Origin: Fusarium oxysporum f. sp. lycopersici 4287
Lineage: Eukaryota; Ascomycota; Sordariomycetes; Hypocreales; Nectriaceae
Direction: 5' to 3'
Length of the DNA: 64,000 nucleotides
NCBI RefSeq assembly: GCF_000149955.1
Contig: NC_030990.1
Location: forward strand, 372,001 to 436,000
Shown here: piece by piece, positions 1 through 10,760 of the stretch
Layout of the letters: each line of letters starts with the position of its first letter
Position numbering within the stretch: the stretch's first letter is position 1
The notes under the pieces: generated by a model
Told to the model about the DNA's origin: nothing
Seen by the model: only the letters and a program-made list of their open reading frames with translations
The model's database searches: none
Position numbers and translations under genes: made by a program

Positions 1-863
1 AGCTCACGGGGTATCCTAGGAAAATGAGACCATATTTGATAATATCCCGGATACCGAAGAGCTCTTTTGTCATCAGTAGGAAAAAAGTACGACGTTCCGT
101 CTCTGGGCAAGAATCGATACAGGAGAAGAAGTCGGAGGCCGTAAATCCCGGTGCGATATCTGGACTATGAAAGTCCGCATCGACGATAGTAGGGCAGATG
201 GCTTTTGTCAACTGACTTGGTCCGACTGCTCGATCTTGATCGTTCTGCTGCGCCGCTGCTACCCCATGCGTGCATGAGACATCCAGGGTAGATGGCAAAA
301 TGATGCTAGAGATAGCTAGGTTCTCCAGCATGCGTCTCCTCTCTTTTTGCCGCGCGCCTGTTGTTCAGACTGTCAGCCACGTGCACAAGACTAGCAGGTA
401 TAACATACGATAGTTCCGCTGCGCCAAGGCATTCTGCCGCCGCCTGTGCTGTGAGGTCTTATCTAAAGGATCGCGCGCCATTTTTGTTAATTAAAAAAGG
501 GCTCATGCATCAAGTGGAAGTTGGTCCATGTTCATCGAAGCAGGAATAAAACATCTACCGGGACCCTCGGGAGTGCGATTCATAGCGTGATAAGAGGGGC
601 CATCACGGGTCACCCTCTATCAAGCTTCTGACCTTGGAAATTTGCCTATCTTATAAAATAAACTTAATGCAAGCTCTTCATTGCCTTTTTTATATTTTAG
701 ATACTTAATTAACACTCTATATAAATGCTATCTAGTAACGTGGGTTAGACTTTTAAGTGTCAACGTGCCTTTAAATCGCTCTTGGAACACGAAGAGCTTT
801 ATATATTTCGCACCCTATCTTCTATATATACAACGCAGTTCAGTAATTTTAACCGATTTATAC

Positions 864-896
864 AACCCAACCCAACCCAACCCAACCCCCCCCCCC
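864..896. repeat. CCCAA pentanucleotide microsatellite plus poly-C run
   Basis: Several head-to-tail CCCAA units run directly into about 12 consecutive C residues. This is a simple-sequence tract. It is not the fungal telomere unit (CCCTAA). Confidence 0.85.
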
Positions 897-1072
897 ACGA
901 TTTTCTAACTTGATAATTGCTTAGACCAGTCGTCTAAAACCCAGAATTGTGAATGCGGTGTATTGGCATCTAGCGTATTCGATGATCGTGACAGACAAAG
1001 AAACGAGTGGGCTCATCGTGGTGGTGTGACTTTCGCGAACCGAGGAACATATGCCCCGGACACTACGGACAT

Positions 1073-1119
1073 ATGGTGGGTTGATCAAACTCATGAGGAC
1101 TCCTCGATCAACCCACCAT
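1073..1119. repeat. perfect 14-bp inverted repeat (hairpin)
   Basis: The arms at 1073-1086 and 1106-1119 are exact reverse complements (ATGGTGGGTTGATC and GATCAACCCACCAT), separated by 19 nt. No gene covers them. The function is unknown; it could be a miniature-element remnant or a binding site. Confidence 0.75.
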
Positions 1120-1363
1120 GCAAATGTTCAGCCCCAGCACCATCTGCAGACAACGTCAGCAAATCACGAGGTTAATAAGGCGAGGTATGCGGTCAACGCA
1201 ACAAACAGCATCAACGTGACGACTGCGGGTTTGTCGGAGAAAACATACTAGTATAGCAAACCATTTATTTAAATAAACGTAATAATCTCATTTTTGGGTC
1301 TTAGGCATGTTTACACATTAGTATTAACGCATCTCTTTTGACATTCACAACCGCCTCTGACAC

Positions 1364-2131
1364 ATGCACAAACCCACCGCAATAATGCCTAACGGAACGT
1401 TACCTTTGAATGGCGAATCAATGCCAATATTTACCCCAGCATACTCAAGAGCAAGAGGAATCTTCACCAATACTACTGCAGTAGGCATTTCTTATCGCGT
1501 TGCCGCATCTCAGGTCACCCATCTTGTCCCAGATGTTCTCGAACTGGAGGAAGAGCCGCTTATGACTTCGCTGTTTCTCAGCTACGGAATGAGCCCTGTT
1601 GGGTCCTACACTGAATATGCTCATCAGGTGGAGGTGACCTACAAGGGCAGCAAGTTCCACTATAATCTTCTCTTCATTCTTGACAACGATGCCGCCATTT
1701 TCGCTGGTCGCGAGCTCCTTGGCTTTCCCAAGGTACTGGGAAAGAGTGTTATTCAAGAGTTTACAGGTACTCGGCTTGTCACCGGCAGCACAGAGAGACC
1801 TGCAGGAAGGAAAATGGTCGAGTTTGAGTTCGTTCCTGAGCAAATGGACACCAACGCGCCTCCACCAGACAGATGGATGCTCAACCTCCGCAACATCCCC
1901 TCGCCACACGTTGGTCAGCCCCCCTCTGTTCAAGAATTCATTCCAGTTGGTCTGGGAATGAAGTGCGATGAGGTTTGGACGGGAAAGGGCTACATTAACT
2001 TTCCGAGGAAGTCGATCTCTGATCCTTGGGTTAACTTGGATATCCTGAGATATGAGGGGAGCTTTATGGCGAGAAACGCGACCGCTGAGCTGCTTGTTCG
2101 ACAACCTCCTCAGAAACCAGTATGCTATTAA
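1364..2131 (+). CDS. acetoacetate decarboxylase family protein
   Basis: An intron-free 255-aa gene. The mid-region GRELLGFPKVLGK (about residues 115-127) matches the ADC family, where a lysine in a G-F-P-K context forms the Schiff base; K123 is the candidate here. In this family the enzyme removes CO2 from beta-keto acids, and fungal members often sit in secondary-metabolite or degradation clusters. The length is normal (about 245-280 aa). Start chosen at the first ATG; a second in-frame ATG lies eight codons on (AATAATGCC). A long antisense frame over the gene is its shadow. It is far from the core cluster, so a shared role is not supported. The substrate cannot be inferred. Confidence 0.85.
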   Translation: MHKPTAIMPNGTLPLNGESMPIFTPAYSRARGIFTNTTAVGISYRVAASQVTHLVPDVLELEEEPLMTSLFLSYGMSPVGSYTEYAHQVEVTYKGSKFHYNLLFILDNDAAIFAGRELLGFPKVLGKSVIQEFTGTRLVTGSTERPAGRKMVEFEFVPEQMDTNAPPPDRWMLNLRNIPSPHVGQPPSVQEFIPVGLGMKCDEVWTGKGYINFPRKSISDPWVNLDILRYEGSFMARNATAELLVRQPPQKPVCY

Positions 2132-2134
2132 CAA

Positions 2135-2513
2135 CCTTAAAGGCCATATATAAGATTAATAAATTAAGGTGTTTCAAGGCTCTTTTCTTCTTATCTTTAG
2201 CACGAAGCATATATCCTTCTCTTTTAATAGAGTTGTTTATCTCCAAGCACCTTTTCAAAACCTAGGGTAATTAATAGTTCAGCGGCCCTTTTCCGCTTGC
2301 CTTCCGCCTCCTGCTAAATCTAGAAACGAGCAGGTCGATCTTGTTTCATATCCTGGTCTGGTCTATTTAAAAGCCCACTTAGTTCAGTCTAATAAAGCAA
2401 TTAAAACGCAAGTACTAGCTCTCATAAATTATTAGAGCGTTCCCAATCCTTTTGATATCTTTTGTCACTGTAAAAAATCCCATCTGGCATTCTAAAATTC
2501 TAACCCGGCCGCC
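2135..2513. other. intergenic, probable promoter
   Basis: AT-rich spacer between the decarboxylase-like gene and the surface-protein gene. No coding signal was seen. Confidence 0.4.
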
Positions 2514-3379
2514 ATGCGTGTGATAACAACCCTTGCTCTAACAGTTGCTGGACTTGCCAGTCTGGCCTGCTGTGACTCCAAATTCATCCAGCCTCCGGAA
2601 TCGGGCTCCAAGCAGCCTTCTGATACCGACATGACCAAAAACAAACGTTATGAGCAAGGCGACAAGATCCAGATCGAATATGAAACAGACATCGACCAGA
2701 TTGCCATCGAAATTCATCAAGTTCCTTTAAACGGGGCCAGTGCCTACTCATCGTTAGCCAGTATGGCATTACAGGTCTCTCAACTTTGCGCTCATTTTGC
2801 TAATTCAGGTGCCTAGGAAATGGATCGGCGAATCCAAGTTACTGGCTGGCTGAGTATGATTTTCTCGGATTAGCAGAGAATAATGAGGACTCTATTTACT
2901 GGTTTACTCTTTTTAAATCCAGTCAAGGCCGAGTCGCTCGATCGGAGTACTTTAATGTCAGTTCACCTAAAGCTGTTGAGACTACATCTGGTAGTATATC
3001 AGCAACAACCACTGGACCGGGACTGGCAACTTTGACCTCTGAGCAACACGCATCGACATCGACGGCAGGATCAGAGACAGATACGGAGCCCGCCTCGACC
3101 AGCTCATCCACAAATTCAGGATCTGGGCTATCTCAAGGAGCGACGGCAGGTATAACCGCTGGCGCCATCATTGGTGGTCTCTTAATTCTCGGCAGTATCG
3201 GATGGTTCGTTTGGCGGCGAGTAGGGAAGGGGAGAAAGAATGTTAATGGAACAGAAGGGGCTCAGGATCAACAGCATCACTTCTATTCCTTGGAAACCAA
3301 GGTTGAGCTTCCAAGTGACATTACCACTCATCCCTCAGAATATGCGGCGAGCCGTCCAGGATTACACGAGGCACCTTAA
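2514..3379 (+). CDS. single-pass cell-surface protein with Ser/Thr-rich stalk
   Basis: Two exons inferred: 2514-2760 and 2817-3379, with a 56-nt intron (GTATGG...CCTAG) joining the frames in phase 1. The protein starts with a secretion signal (hydrophobic stretch around residues 4-20 ending near SLACC). An extracellular domain opens with the F-I-Q-P-P-E context frequent in fungal surface proteins of unknown function. Next come a Ser/Thr-rich stalk and one transmembrane helix (GAIIGGLLILGSIGWFVW) followed by RR and a charged tail. The layout resembles fungal wall-sensor-like proteins, but no sensor domain is recognised. A decayed paralogue lies 1.5 kb downstream on the same strand. The exact splice donor is uncertain: GTATGG fits the frame, while the nearer GTCTCT does not. 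Confidence 0.65.
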
Positions 3380-3460
3380 GTTGGGAAAGAAAATGAAGAG
3401 GCAACGTAAATAATCTGTTTACTTGGCCTTGTACGAGCACATTGGCGATCTGGCAACATA
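3380..3460. other. 3' flank of the surface-protein gene
   Basis: Short spacer up to the inverted-repeat element. Nothing else seen. Confidence 0.3.
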
Positions 3461-3645
3461 CCGCACCAAGTCATGAAATTCGGTAGTCCCTGTGGGTACA
3501 CACTAGACAGAGCCACCTCGCTCATTTGACTAATAAGGCTATTTAACAAGATATCAGATCTTTATTTATATCTTAACCAATTAAGATACTGAAAATGTGC
3601 TAATCTGTACCCATAGGGACTACCGAATTTCATGAGTTGGTGTGG
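3461..3645. mobile_element. MITE-like element with about 40-bp terminal inverted repeats
   Basis: The left end 3461-3501 (core TCATGAAATTCGGTAGTCCC) and right end 3606-3645 are near-perfect reverse complements: only about three mismatches over 40 positions, CCGCACCAAG versus CCACACCAAC at the tips. The element is about 185 bp, AT-rich inside, and has no coding capacity. This is the form of a non-autonomous miniature inverted-repeat element. No clean target-site duplication is visible; TA flanks the left end only. The TIR is not the mimp-type sequence (CAGTGGG...), so the superfamily is unassigned. Confidence 0.7.
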
Positions 3646-4852
3646 TGGAGGCCCTTGATCTTGGTTGAATTAGTAATCTGACTATAAGTGAGATCAGACT
3701 CACCTCGAGTACTTGACATAAGAGGTTCTCATAACCTCGTATGGTCGATGCGCTTTGGGTCGCTCGAACTTGGAGCCAGTGCCCGAAACCTATTTCGAAA
3801 AGCCATCAAATCAGTCTAAATGTAGCAAAATGCATTCTCCCCATGATAAGACAACAACAGTTGGCATGATATGACTACCAGAGCAAGCATCTCAACCATA
3901 ATAATCAGGAAGATAACCGCTGGGATGCCTATCAGAAAATATGCTTTGCGCGTTATGGAAGCCCCATTGCTGATCGGTTTGGGCGCATGTTCAGTTTGAA
4001 CTATTCGACCAGCCACCAGGTGCTGTAAAAATGGTTTATATATCCAACTAGTTCTATTCTATTAACCATAAAGTCTACTAGTACCATACATAGGGTTGAT
4101 CGGCAAACTTCCTAATCAATGTCATCCAGCATAGCTGTGATTTATTATCAAACCCCCTTTTCAAGCCATTGATCTATCAATATTTGCTTTTTCATTCAGC
4201 TTGGCCTATCAACCCTCCAAACTGGGAAATCTACTGGTGCATCTGGTTCCAGGACCCGGTCTATTGCTTCTACTAATGCAAAGCTCTGTTGGTTGTTGTG
4301 CCCTTGGTTGTGTTTCGTCCCACTTCTGTATGCAGCTAGGCAAATCGGGATGCGCATTGACAGGCGGAAAACACGTGGATGGAATGGCATTAAGATTCTA
4401 ATCTGTGATTCAAGCATATTTAATTGAAGCTACTGGTAAATAGGTGGACGAGCTGGCAAAAACCCATCAACTCACCTGCTGGACAAAGATCAGAAGGTCT
4501 GGTAGTTGTTCTCAATCCCAGGAACAAAGTCAGACTATCATTCTGCGGCCCCGGGAAACTAGTTCGCAGCTCGGGCCAACCCTAATCCTCTTAGGGATTG
4601 TCGGCTGCACGGCTTCATGGCTTCCTAGGAATGTGAGCCTTGGTTCATTTAATAATCCATATTCGTTTTAATTGGCATAAGCTCCTGCATCAACTAAAAC
4701 GTATCTACCACCCGACCATGCCTGTTCGAAATTGCTCGTTCATTTCCACCTGACAGATTAGTACCCAGATACAGACTTCATTGACTGTGAAAGAGCCATA
4801 ATCCGGTGTTCATTGAAGTCACACCCTATTTGGGGTCTTTTTGCTTGTTACC
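3646..4852. other. non-coding or decayed stretch
   Basis: No intact gene is supported. A minus-strand frame at 3816-4016 encodes one hydrophobic helix preceded by a possible acceptor. Another open frame at about 4196-4417 has no recognised similarity. These may be remnants of further surface-protein copies, but alignment by eye is not good enough to say so. Confidence 0.3.
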
Positions 4853-5588
4853 GTGCATAACACGGCACTCTTTTTCCAAACAGTTGCCACATTTGCCACT
4901 TTGGTCTGTTGCAAGTCCAAATTTCTTCTCCCCCCGACGATCTCATTGAGGAATACCACTCACGTTATGAAGATGGGACAATAATACGGATCGCTTGGGA
5001 AACAGACCTTCAAGAGGCCTGTCTCCAACTTTACCAAAATATTAGCTTCGACAAATCTCCCAGAGTTGCCACGTGGGTTTTGGAGAAATGTAAGGCACGC
5101 CGAGTTTTGCATGTCTATAATCTGTTTACTAACGAAGCTGCCTGTAAGATGATGCAAAGAAGACCAAAGACTTGATGCTTCGACACGAAATTCTTCGAAC
5201 CACAAAGAATAACGAAGACTCAGTATATTTCCTTGTCCTGGAAGGTGCGAGAAATTGACGCCAAGAAGCTCAATCGCAGCATTTCAATGTCAGCGTCAAG
5301 TCCGTCATTACATCAGCATCAAGCATACCGATAACTCATGGATCCACTACGACTGGTACATCCTCAAACAAAGACACAGATTCGATTACAGCCGCTAACC
5401 CAAGCTCAGGATTATCTACAGGAGCAGCCGCAGGCATAACGGTCGGCGCAATACTCGGAGGCCTCTTGATTTTTGGTGGTGTCGGATGGTTGATTTGGAG
5501 AAAATTGAAGGGTCATAGAGAACATGTGAAAGGTTGGAATGTAATGAATGAAGAAATAAGGGATATGCTTAAGCAGGGAGGGATATAA
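4853..5588 (+). pseudogene. decayed paralogue of the surface-protein gene
   Basis: Aligns by eye with the gene at 2514. The ATG has become GTG at 4853 (ACCGTGCATAAC). A signal-like segment ends in LVCC then KSKF. The frame then slips near the CCCCCC run at about 4930. The next segment (YHSRYEDGTIIRIAWETD) parallels the RYEQGDKIQIEYETD segment of the intact copy. The middle has stops. The 3' part at about 5338-5588 is open again and encodes GAAAGITVGAILGGLLIFGGVGWLIW plus a basic tail, the same membrane helix as the intact copy. Loss of the start codon plus at least one frameshift make it a pseudogene. It indicates a tandem duplication followed by decay. Confidence 0.7.
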
Positions 5589-6240
5589 AGGGATACTCGC
5601 TAGGAGGAAGTGTCAAACAACTCGTTGTTGGGCGTTGTGCGTGCGGCTGGGTGTTCGAGCTGCAGCTGTGGTTTGTCATGTAGCGGGATGACAGTACTCC
5701 GCAGAGTGGCCTGGAAATTCGTCGTTTTTCCCCATTCACACCTCCAATGGTACACCCTTGGAAACGGTTAGAAGACAGTACTGATGAGAACCTAAGTTTT
5801 AAGTCTTGTAGGACTCTTATTCCGAAACTTGTCGGCGTGGAGAATAAGATTATCCCGATAACTAACTGGTTTTCCGGCCTCGGTGTACACTATAGCTTGG
5901 GAATGTCGTACGTTATGTCAAGGTGGTGTTGGTGGGATCAGCCAAGGAGCGGCATTATTGTAAGAGTCACAAATGGCGCTACGACCAATATCACAGTCGC
6001 GAGGTGGGTGACGAATGCTTGCATCTGTAGAACGCCCTTTTGAGTCTATGTACTGCTGAGTGGCTTCACGACCATAAGGCATGAACAGACCCTGTTGAAG
6101 ACGCTCAATACTTGGACCCGTACTAGACTGAGTAACAACTTAAGGTCTCGCTAACTCGCCCTTGCCATTCAATCCATTACCAAGCTCTTGCTCCATCATT
6201 CATCATGCTATCCCAGCCGAACCCCTGCCACCCGCTAATC
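5589..6240. other. no gene recognised
   Basis: One 98-aa open frame (5747-6043, ATG start) shows no known motif and no flanking splice sites that extend it. It lies just upstream of the broken oxygenase and may also be decayed sequence. Confidence 0.3.
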
Positions 6241-7128
6241 TCTCAACAACCTCTTCGACACAGGCTCGCAAGAACTCGAGAAACTTCTGATAGCATGTGA
6301 AAGCGATGAATTCTTCTATCTCGATCTGCGGGCCTCGCGCTCCTCGAAATTATGGATGGACTCGGGATGGATCGCCAAGCGGTGTACTCGCAACATGTTG
6401 AGGACAAGCTGAAATTCCCAACAGTATCGTGGGCACATGGGCTTGTTCATCCCGCTTGATGGCGTGTTACGTCAACTGCTGCGGCTATCCACTTCGATTC
6501 AGAGCTACTGGTAATCAATCCGGGGATATTAAGCCACTACAAGATGGGTTTGAAGCGCTGTCCAGTCACAAATATCACTTTTTGAGTATTTCTAATCGCA
6601 GCGGATTGGAAGACGTGAACTCTTCTACCGCTGGGCTCTGCCATCAGTCATCGAAGGGAATCTACAGTTATTCGATCAACTCAACGCCTGATGCCACTTA
6701 ATTCTAAATGATTACTTCTGGGCTGTTTGTCAGACGGCTTAAAATTCCGAGTAGCATCCCGGCTAGACACCCACCACGGCGATGACGCACGCTTTACTTC
6801 ATGCACTACCCCTCAGGAACGCAGACTCTGAACAAAGTAGACCAGAACATGTACACCGACATTGGTACCCTCACCCTCCTCTTCGCACCACAATGGGGTT
6901 TGTAGGTCGTCATCCGTCACAAGAACATGGGAGTATGGACACCCTCTTAAGGGCCACGCCATCATTATTATTGCAGGCACGTTGGGATTTCTATCCAACA
7001 AGGGGTTTCGCTCGGCTTTGCATCGTGTTCTTCCTTCTTGGGGCGTTCAGAAAGAACATCGGTACTTGACAAATGAGTTACTGCATGATGTTCAGGGAAA
7101 ATCCGGGGGTATGGCGCAGGAGTTGTAA
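6241..7128 (+). pseudogene. broken 2-oxoglutarate/Fe(II) oxygenase (isopenicillin-N-synthase-like)
   Basis: Fragments in different frames follow the order of a fungal IPNS-like dioxygenase: LFDTGSQELEKLLIACESDEFFYLDLR near the N-terminus; GDIKPLQDGFEAL; LPSVIEGNLQLFDQLNA followed at once by TGA; then NKVDQNMYTDIGTLTLLFAPQWGL ending in TAG; and finally GHAIIIIAGTLGFLS and FRSALHRVLP. The first iron-ligand motif, normally H-x-D, reads Y-T-D, so the first His is lost. The distal His in ALHRVLP remains. At least two stops and several frame changes make it non-functional. Only the family is recognised; the ancestral substrate is unknown. Confidence 0.75.
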
Positions 7129-7972
7129 GCGATATTCTCAGATTCTGATGCGTCTCGCATATCAATTACCCCAACAGTTTCAAGATCGAGTCATTAGTCT
7201 TATAGATATACATCAACATCGACACGATTTGACAACACAGCAGTGATTTAAGTGACAGTATGCAGGGTAGCTAGCGTGATCGATCCCCTCAAGCCGAGGC
7301 TGTATTTGGTAGTAGCAGATTTCTCGGACCCTCGCTCGCAAACTAGTCCCAATAAGGAATCGTGTACAAGACCCTTAATCCACTAACGGCATCGTCACGA
7401 TCCAGAAACAGCTTCGCGTGAAACCTTCTAACAAGTTGGAGAAGCCCAAAATGTTGGGGATGATCGACAGATCTAAAATTACGTCACATTCTTTCGTCAT
7501 GAAGTTCCATTCAAGGCAAGTTTGCGACAAAGTGAATGGCCCAGCTGAAGGAACATGTGAAGGTTCCCACGAGATGATCTGATACCAAACAGCACTTGAA
7601 CTCTGCATCTAAAGCTTGTTCGGCAGTACTGTCCAGGAAAGGCTAAGGTATCCATTTCAGCCCAAGTAGGCGCTGAATAACCTATACCAATCCAAGTGTT
7701 GGTGCCGCCGCCCTTGCTGAGAGTGGATAAGTGTGTAAAGGGCTAAGTTTGCGAATTGCGGGATGATGCTATAGCGCACATGATCATGAAACTTTATCGC
7801 ATTCCCTTTTTCCATGTGTGTCCCTCTTCAAACTTGCCTCGGCATTTGATCCAAGATCGATAAGTATTAAAGGCTGAGATCTCCGATGATTGATCATATC
7901 TGATAAGAAGCATTGACCTCACCATAAAGTCAAACGATCACAACTACAAAGCAACTATTTACAACCTTTACG
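7129..7972. other. intergenic, partly promoter of the desaturase-like gene
   Basis: No coding signal recognised. A 77-aa minus frame at 7375-7608 has no supporting features. Confidence 0.3.
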
Positions 7973-9022
7973 ATGACGACGACTCAGTCGATGAAGTCGA
8001 CTTGGCCACTCGCCGACAAGTCAGAATGGAACGTCCATCAACAAATTATCCACGTATTAAACACCTATCCCATCATCCCGGGCAAAGAGGTTCCCGTGCA
8101 CGCCAAATCCGAACGCATTCCTCACTTCTCCCAATGGCAAGGCCATGTCTGGATTCTCTTACACGCCTTTGTGCCGATAATTATACATCAATCGTGGCTC
8201 TCATCCACCGGCCAAGCACTACATCCGTTCATTGTCTTTATGCTCTACTTTGTATCGTTCAGCTGGTCGGTTGTTCGTTCTGTCAAAGCTACGGCCAAGC
8301 TTGGGCATGAATATGGGTTTCTAGATGGAGATGCTCATCAGAGAGATGGAATTCCTGATATTGGTGTTGATAAAGTCGTTTCATCGCTTTGGAAGACAAC
8401 GGGATCGAGGATCTTTATGGCGACGCATCTTACATATAGAGCGACGCAAGCGCCTGCTGATGTGATGAGCGACCCGAAGTGGTGGGCTTGGCTGTGGCTT
8501 CAGATCGGTCTTTACGGCATCGTTCTCGATTTCTGGTTCTACGTTTATCATCGCGCCATGCATGATATCGACTGGCTATGGAAGTATCACCGCACTCACC
8601 ATCTGACCAAGCATCCCAACTCTCTCCTCGCCGCTTTCGCCGACCACGAGCAGGAATTCTTCGACATGGTCGGCATTCCCTTCCTCACCTGGGCGACCTT
8701 CCAAGTCCTCGGTCTTCCTCTGGGCTATTACGAATGGTGGATCTGCCATCAGTACATCGCCTTTACCGAAGTTCTAGGTCACAGTGGTCTCCGCATCTAC
8801 GGCATGCCACCATCGACCTTGGCTTGGCTCTTGAAGGGTGTTGGTATGGAGTTGGTCATTGAAGATCATGACCTTCATCATCGCAAGGGGTATAGAAAGA
8901 GTCACAACTACGGAAAGCAAACCCGGGTTTGGGATACGCTGTTTGGAACATGTCACGAACGAATTGAAGCCAAGAATCAGAATGTTGATTGGGACAGGGC
9001 AGTTTGGTTCCCGATTTTGTAA
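7973..9022 (+). CDS. fatty acid hydroxylase / sterol desaturase superfamily membrane protein
   Basis: An uninterrupted 349-aa gene. It carries the di-iron histidine clusters of the superfamily in order: H193-RAM-H197, H206-RT-HH210 and H299-DL-HH303. Hydrophobic segments at about 57-100 and 165-192 suggest an ER membrane protein. The family inserts oxygen or a double bond into lipids (sterol C-5 desaturase, sphingolipid or alkane hydroxylases). No sequence feature selects among these. A tRNA-like or regulatory neighbour is absent and the gene stands alone. Start taken at the first ATG (ACGATGACG). Confidence 0.88.
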   Translation: MTTTQSMKSTWPLADKSEWNVHQQIIHVLNTYPIIPGKEVPVHAKSERIPHFSQWQGHVWILLHAFVPIIIHQSWLSSTGQALHPFIVFMLYFVSFSWSVVRSVKATAKLGHEYGFLDGDAHQRDGIPDIGVDKVVSSLWKTTGSRIFMATHLTYRATQAPADVMSDPKWWAWLWLQIGLYGIVLDFWFYVYHRAMHDIDWLWKYHRTHHLTKHPNSLLAAFADHEQEFFDMVGIPFLTWATFQVLGLPLGYYEWWICHQYIAFTEVLGHSGLRIYGMPPSTLAWLLKGVGMELVIEDHDLHHRKGYRKSHNYGKQTRVWDTLFGTCHERIEAKNQNVDWDRAVWFPIL

Positions 9023-9487
9023 ACAGCGAGTAAAATAGCAAGCACATTCGTTTTAGTTATCAGATTAGTTTCCTATATATAAGTAAAATGCTGTTCAAAC
9101 ACTATTGTCATATCGTTTCGTAGCCAAATGCCACTGTGCCGTGGCAAGCCTCTGTTAGTTTGATCTCACATTCACAATGAGCTCGCTTAGTGTCGCCGAG
9201 TAATAGCTGACGCCTACACTCAGATGTAAGGTTCAACATCGACTCTACAGAGACTTCTAGAAGGACTCTCCGGCATCTCTCACAAACATGATGAAAAGCA
9301 ATGATGATTCCCAAAGAAAATCGAACGTCAATTTCGTCATCTAAGCAAAACGCCAACAACCTCCAAAGCGACCTTCCTAGACAGAATCATGCTGTAGAAC
9401 TGCGCTAACATCAATCCATCAAGGCAGTAATACCCCCAGACGTTGACTCATCCTCCAAAAAGAATTTTCCCATAGAATCCTTGCGCT
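9023..9487. other. intergenic
   Basis: 3' flanks of two convergent genes. No coding or structural signal was found. Confidence 0.35.
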
Positions 9488-9967
9488 TTATATTCTGCTC
9501 CAACAGAACAACTCAGTTGCCACCGACATTGCCGCCAGCATCACCACCAGCGTTGGAACCACTATCAGTACCTGAATAGCCTGTCCGCTGCTACCATGAG
9601 TATGGCCCTCCCGCATCTCTCGGCGGAAGCGGTCGGGGTCGATAGTCCAAATTGCTCGCTGGATACGGCCGGTGTCGTTGCGCTGAGCTGCAGCTAGCCA
9701 CTCGATGACTCGCAGCACCATCAGTTCCTCTCCATTAGTGGCGTGCTCGCGGAGGAAGACGATGCACTCGTCGACGGCCCACTGGAAGCGGTAAACTTCT
9801 TCCATCTTCTCCTTCACGGGCAGGGGTGGGGGGAGATAGGTGGGAGAGCGACGAGGTGCATTGGCGCGGATGAGTGGGTACGTCTCCTTGATGTTTTCGA
9901 GGGATGACTTCCAGAAGCCGAGTTGACCGACGGTGCAGACGGTGATCACGGGGAAGGTAGCCATCAT
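9488..9967 (-). CDS. hypothetical protein with C-terminal membrane helix
   Basis: 159 aa from tandem ATG codons at 9967. The open frame extends a little further upstream, but only to GTG. The C-terminal segment AIQVLIVVPTLVVMLAAMSVA is strongly hydrophobic and looks like a tail anchor. The rest is helical and charged, with no recognised domain. An upstream non-coding exon is possible because an acceptor-like CACCAG directly precedes the ATGs. Function unknown. Confidence 0.45.
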   Translation of the reverse strand: MMATFPVITVCTVGQLGFWKSSLENIKETYPLIRANAPRRSPTYLPPPLPVKEKMEEVYRFQWAVDECIVFLREHATNGEELMVLRVIEWLAAAQRNDTGRIQRAIWTIDPDRFRREMREGHTHGSSGQAIQVLIVVPTLVVMLAAMSVATELFCWSRI

Positions 9968-10760
9968 TTTCTGGTGAGTCACTACGTGTCAGTAGGGTTA
10001 CGTTTGTGTGATAATGGGAGATAGCACCTCTGATCGTAGATGGTGATCTTTGATATTGATTCACAAGGAGACTGAGTTTGATTATTGTTGATGTTGTTGT
10101 TGTCGTCGATATTGTTGATGTTGTTAATGTTGGTGTTGATGTAAAGTGCGATCGATGATAAGAAGAGAGAAGGGTCAAGAGAGTTATAGTCTCAAACTTA
10201 TTCATCTTCTTACCCAAGCCCTCTTGTTCCACTGGCAGCTATGAAAGTGTTTGCTTGAATATGTTCAAGCAGTAGTTGACAGTCTCAGGACTTCCAGTGG
10301 CAAACCAAAGAGAAAGCGAGAGAAACTTACTGTCACTGTCTTTACAGTCGTATTATTGTAGTTATATCAGATCACGCCTTTCTGAACAGTGAGTAACCAT
10401 TGCTCTCCTTGCAAAGCTCTCCTGGATCTCCCTTTTGGGAACACATAGTTCAGTTCATAATATCAAAAGTCATGACCTCGAAGTTCGTAAATTGAATGAT
10501 AACATAAACCTTCCGTGAATTGTTCAGATGGACCTATGCTTGGGAATCAGAGCTTTACTTGTAGGAGCTGCGTTATATGAATGACACGAATGTTCTCTAT
10601 ACCACGGTACAAAGAGCCAAGATGGCCACTCCAGGCATCATCTGCCACTTCCATATCGCAAGTAAAACTACACTGGTACGTGACCTGAGCTATCGCAAAA
10701 TATTTAATCTAGTCTCGCTAAGTAACATGAATAGTAACTGTACATTATTCAAGGCCTTAA
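9968..10760. other. intergenic with TTG/ATG-rich simple sequence
   Basis: Contains a TTGTTGATG-type trinucleotide-rich tract at about 10079-10140, which yields a spurious Thr/Ser-rich frame on the minus strand. No gene is supported. Confidence 0.4.

Larger units (their letters stand above)
1..1363. other. gene-poor left edge
   Basis: No convincing gene is seen. Short open frames here start at non-ATG codons or lack any recognisable composition. The stretch from about 650 to 860 is AT-rich. It includes a CCCAA microsatellite and a hairpin, listed separately. The last 150 bases are probably the promoter of the acetoacetate-decarboxylase-like gene. Confidence 0.5.

Noticed and set aside
864..896. 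CCCAA repeats as telomeric or subtelomeric DNA
   Set aside because: Fungal telomeres use CCCTAA. The tract is short and internal.
1445..2134. 229-aa open frame antisense to the decarboxylase-like gene
   Set aside because: It is a shadow of the sense gene, whose ADC motif is clear. The antisense protein has no motif.
9735..10232. 165-aa Thr/Ser-rich minus-strand frame
   Set aside because: Produced by a TTG/ATG-type simple-sequence tract and overlaps the better-supported 9488-9967 frame.
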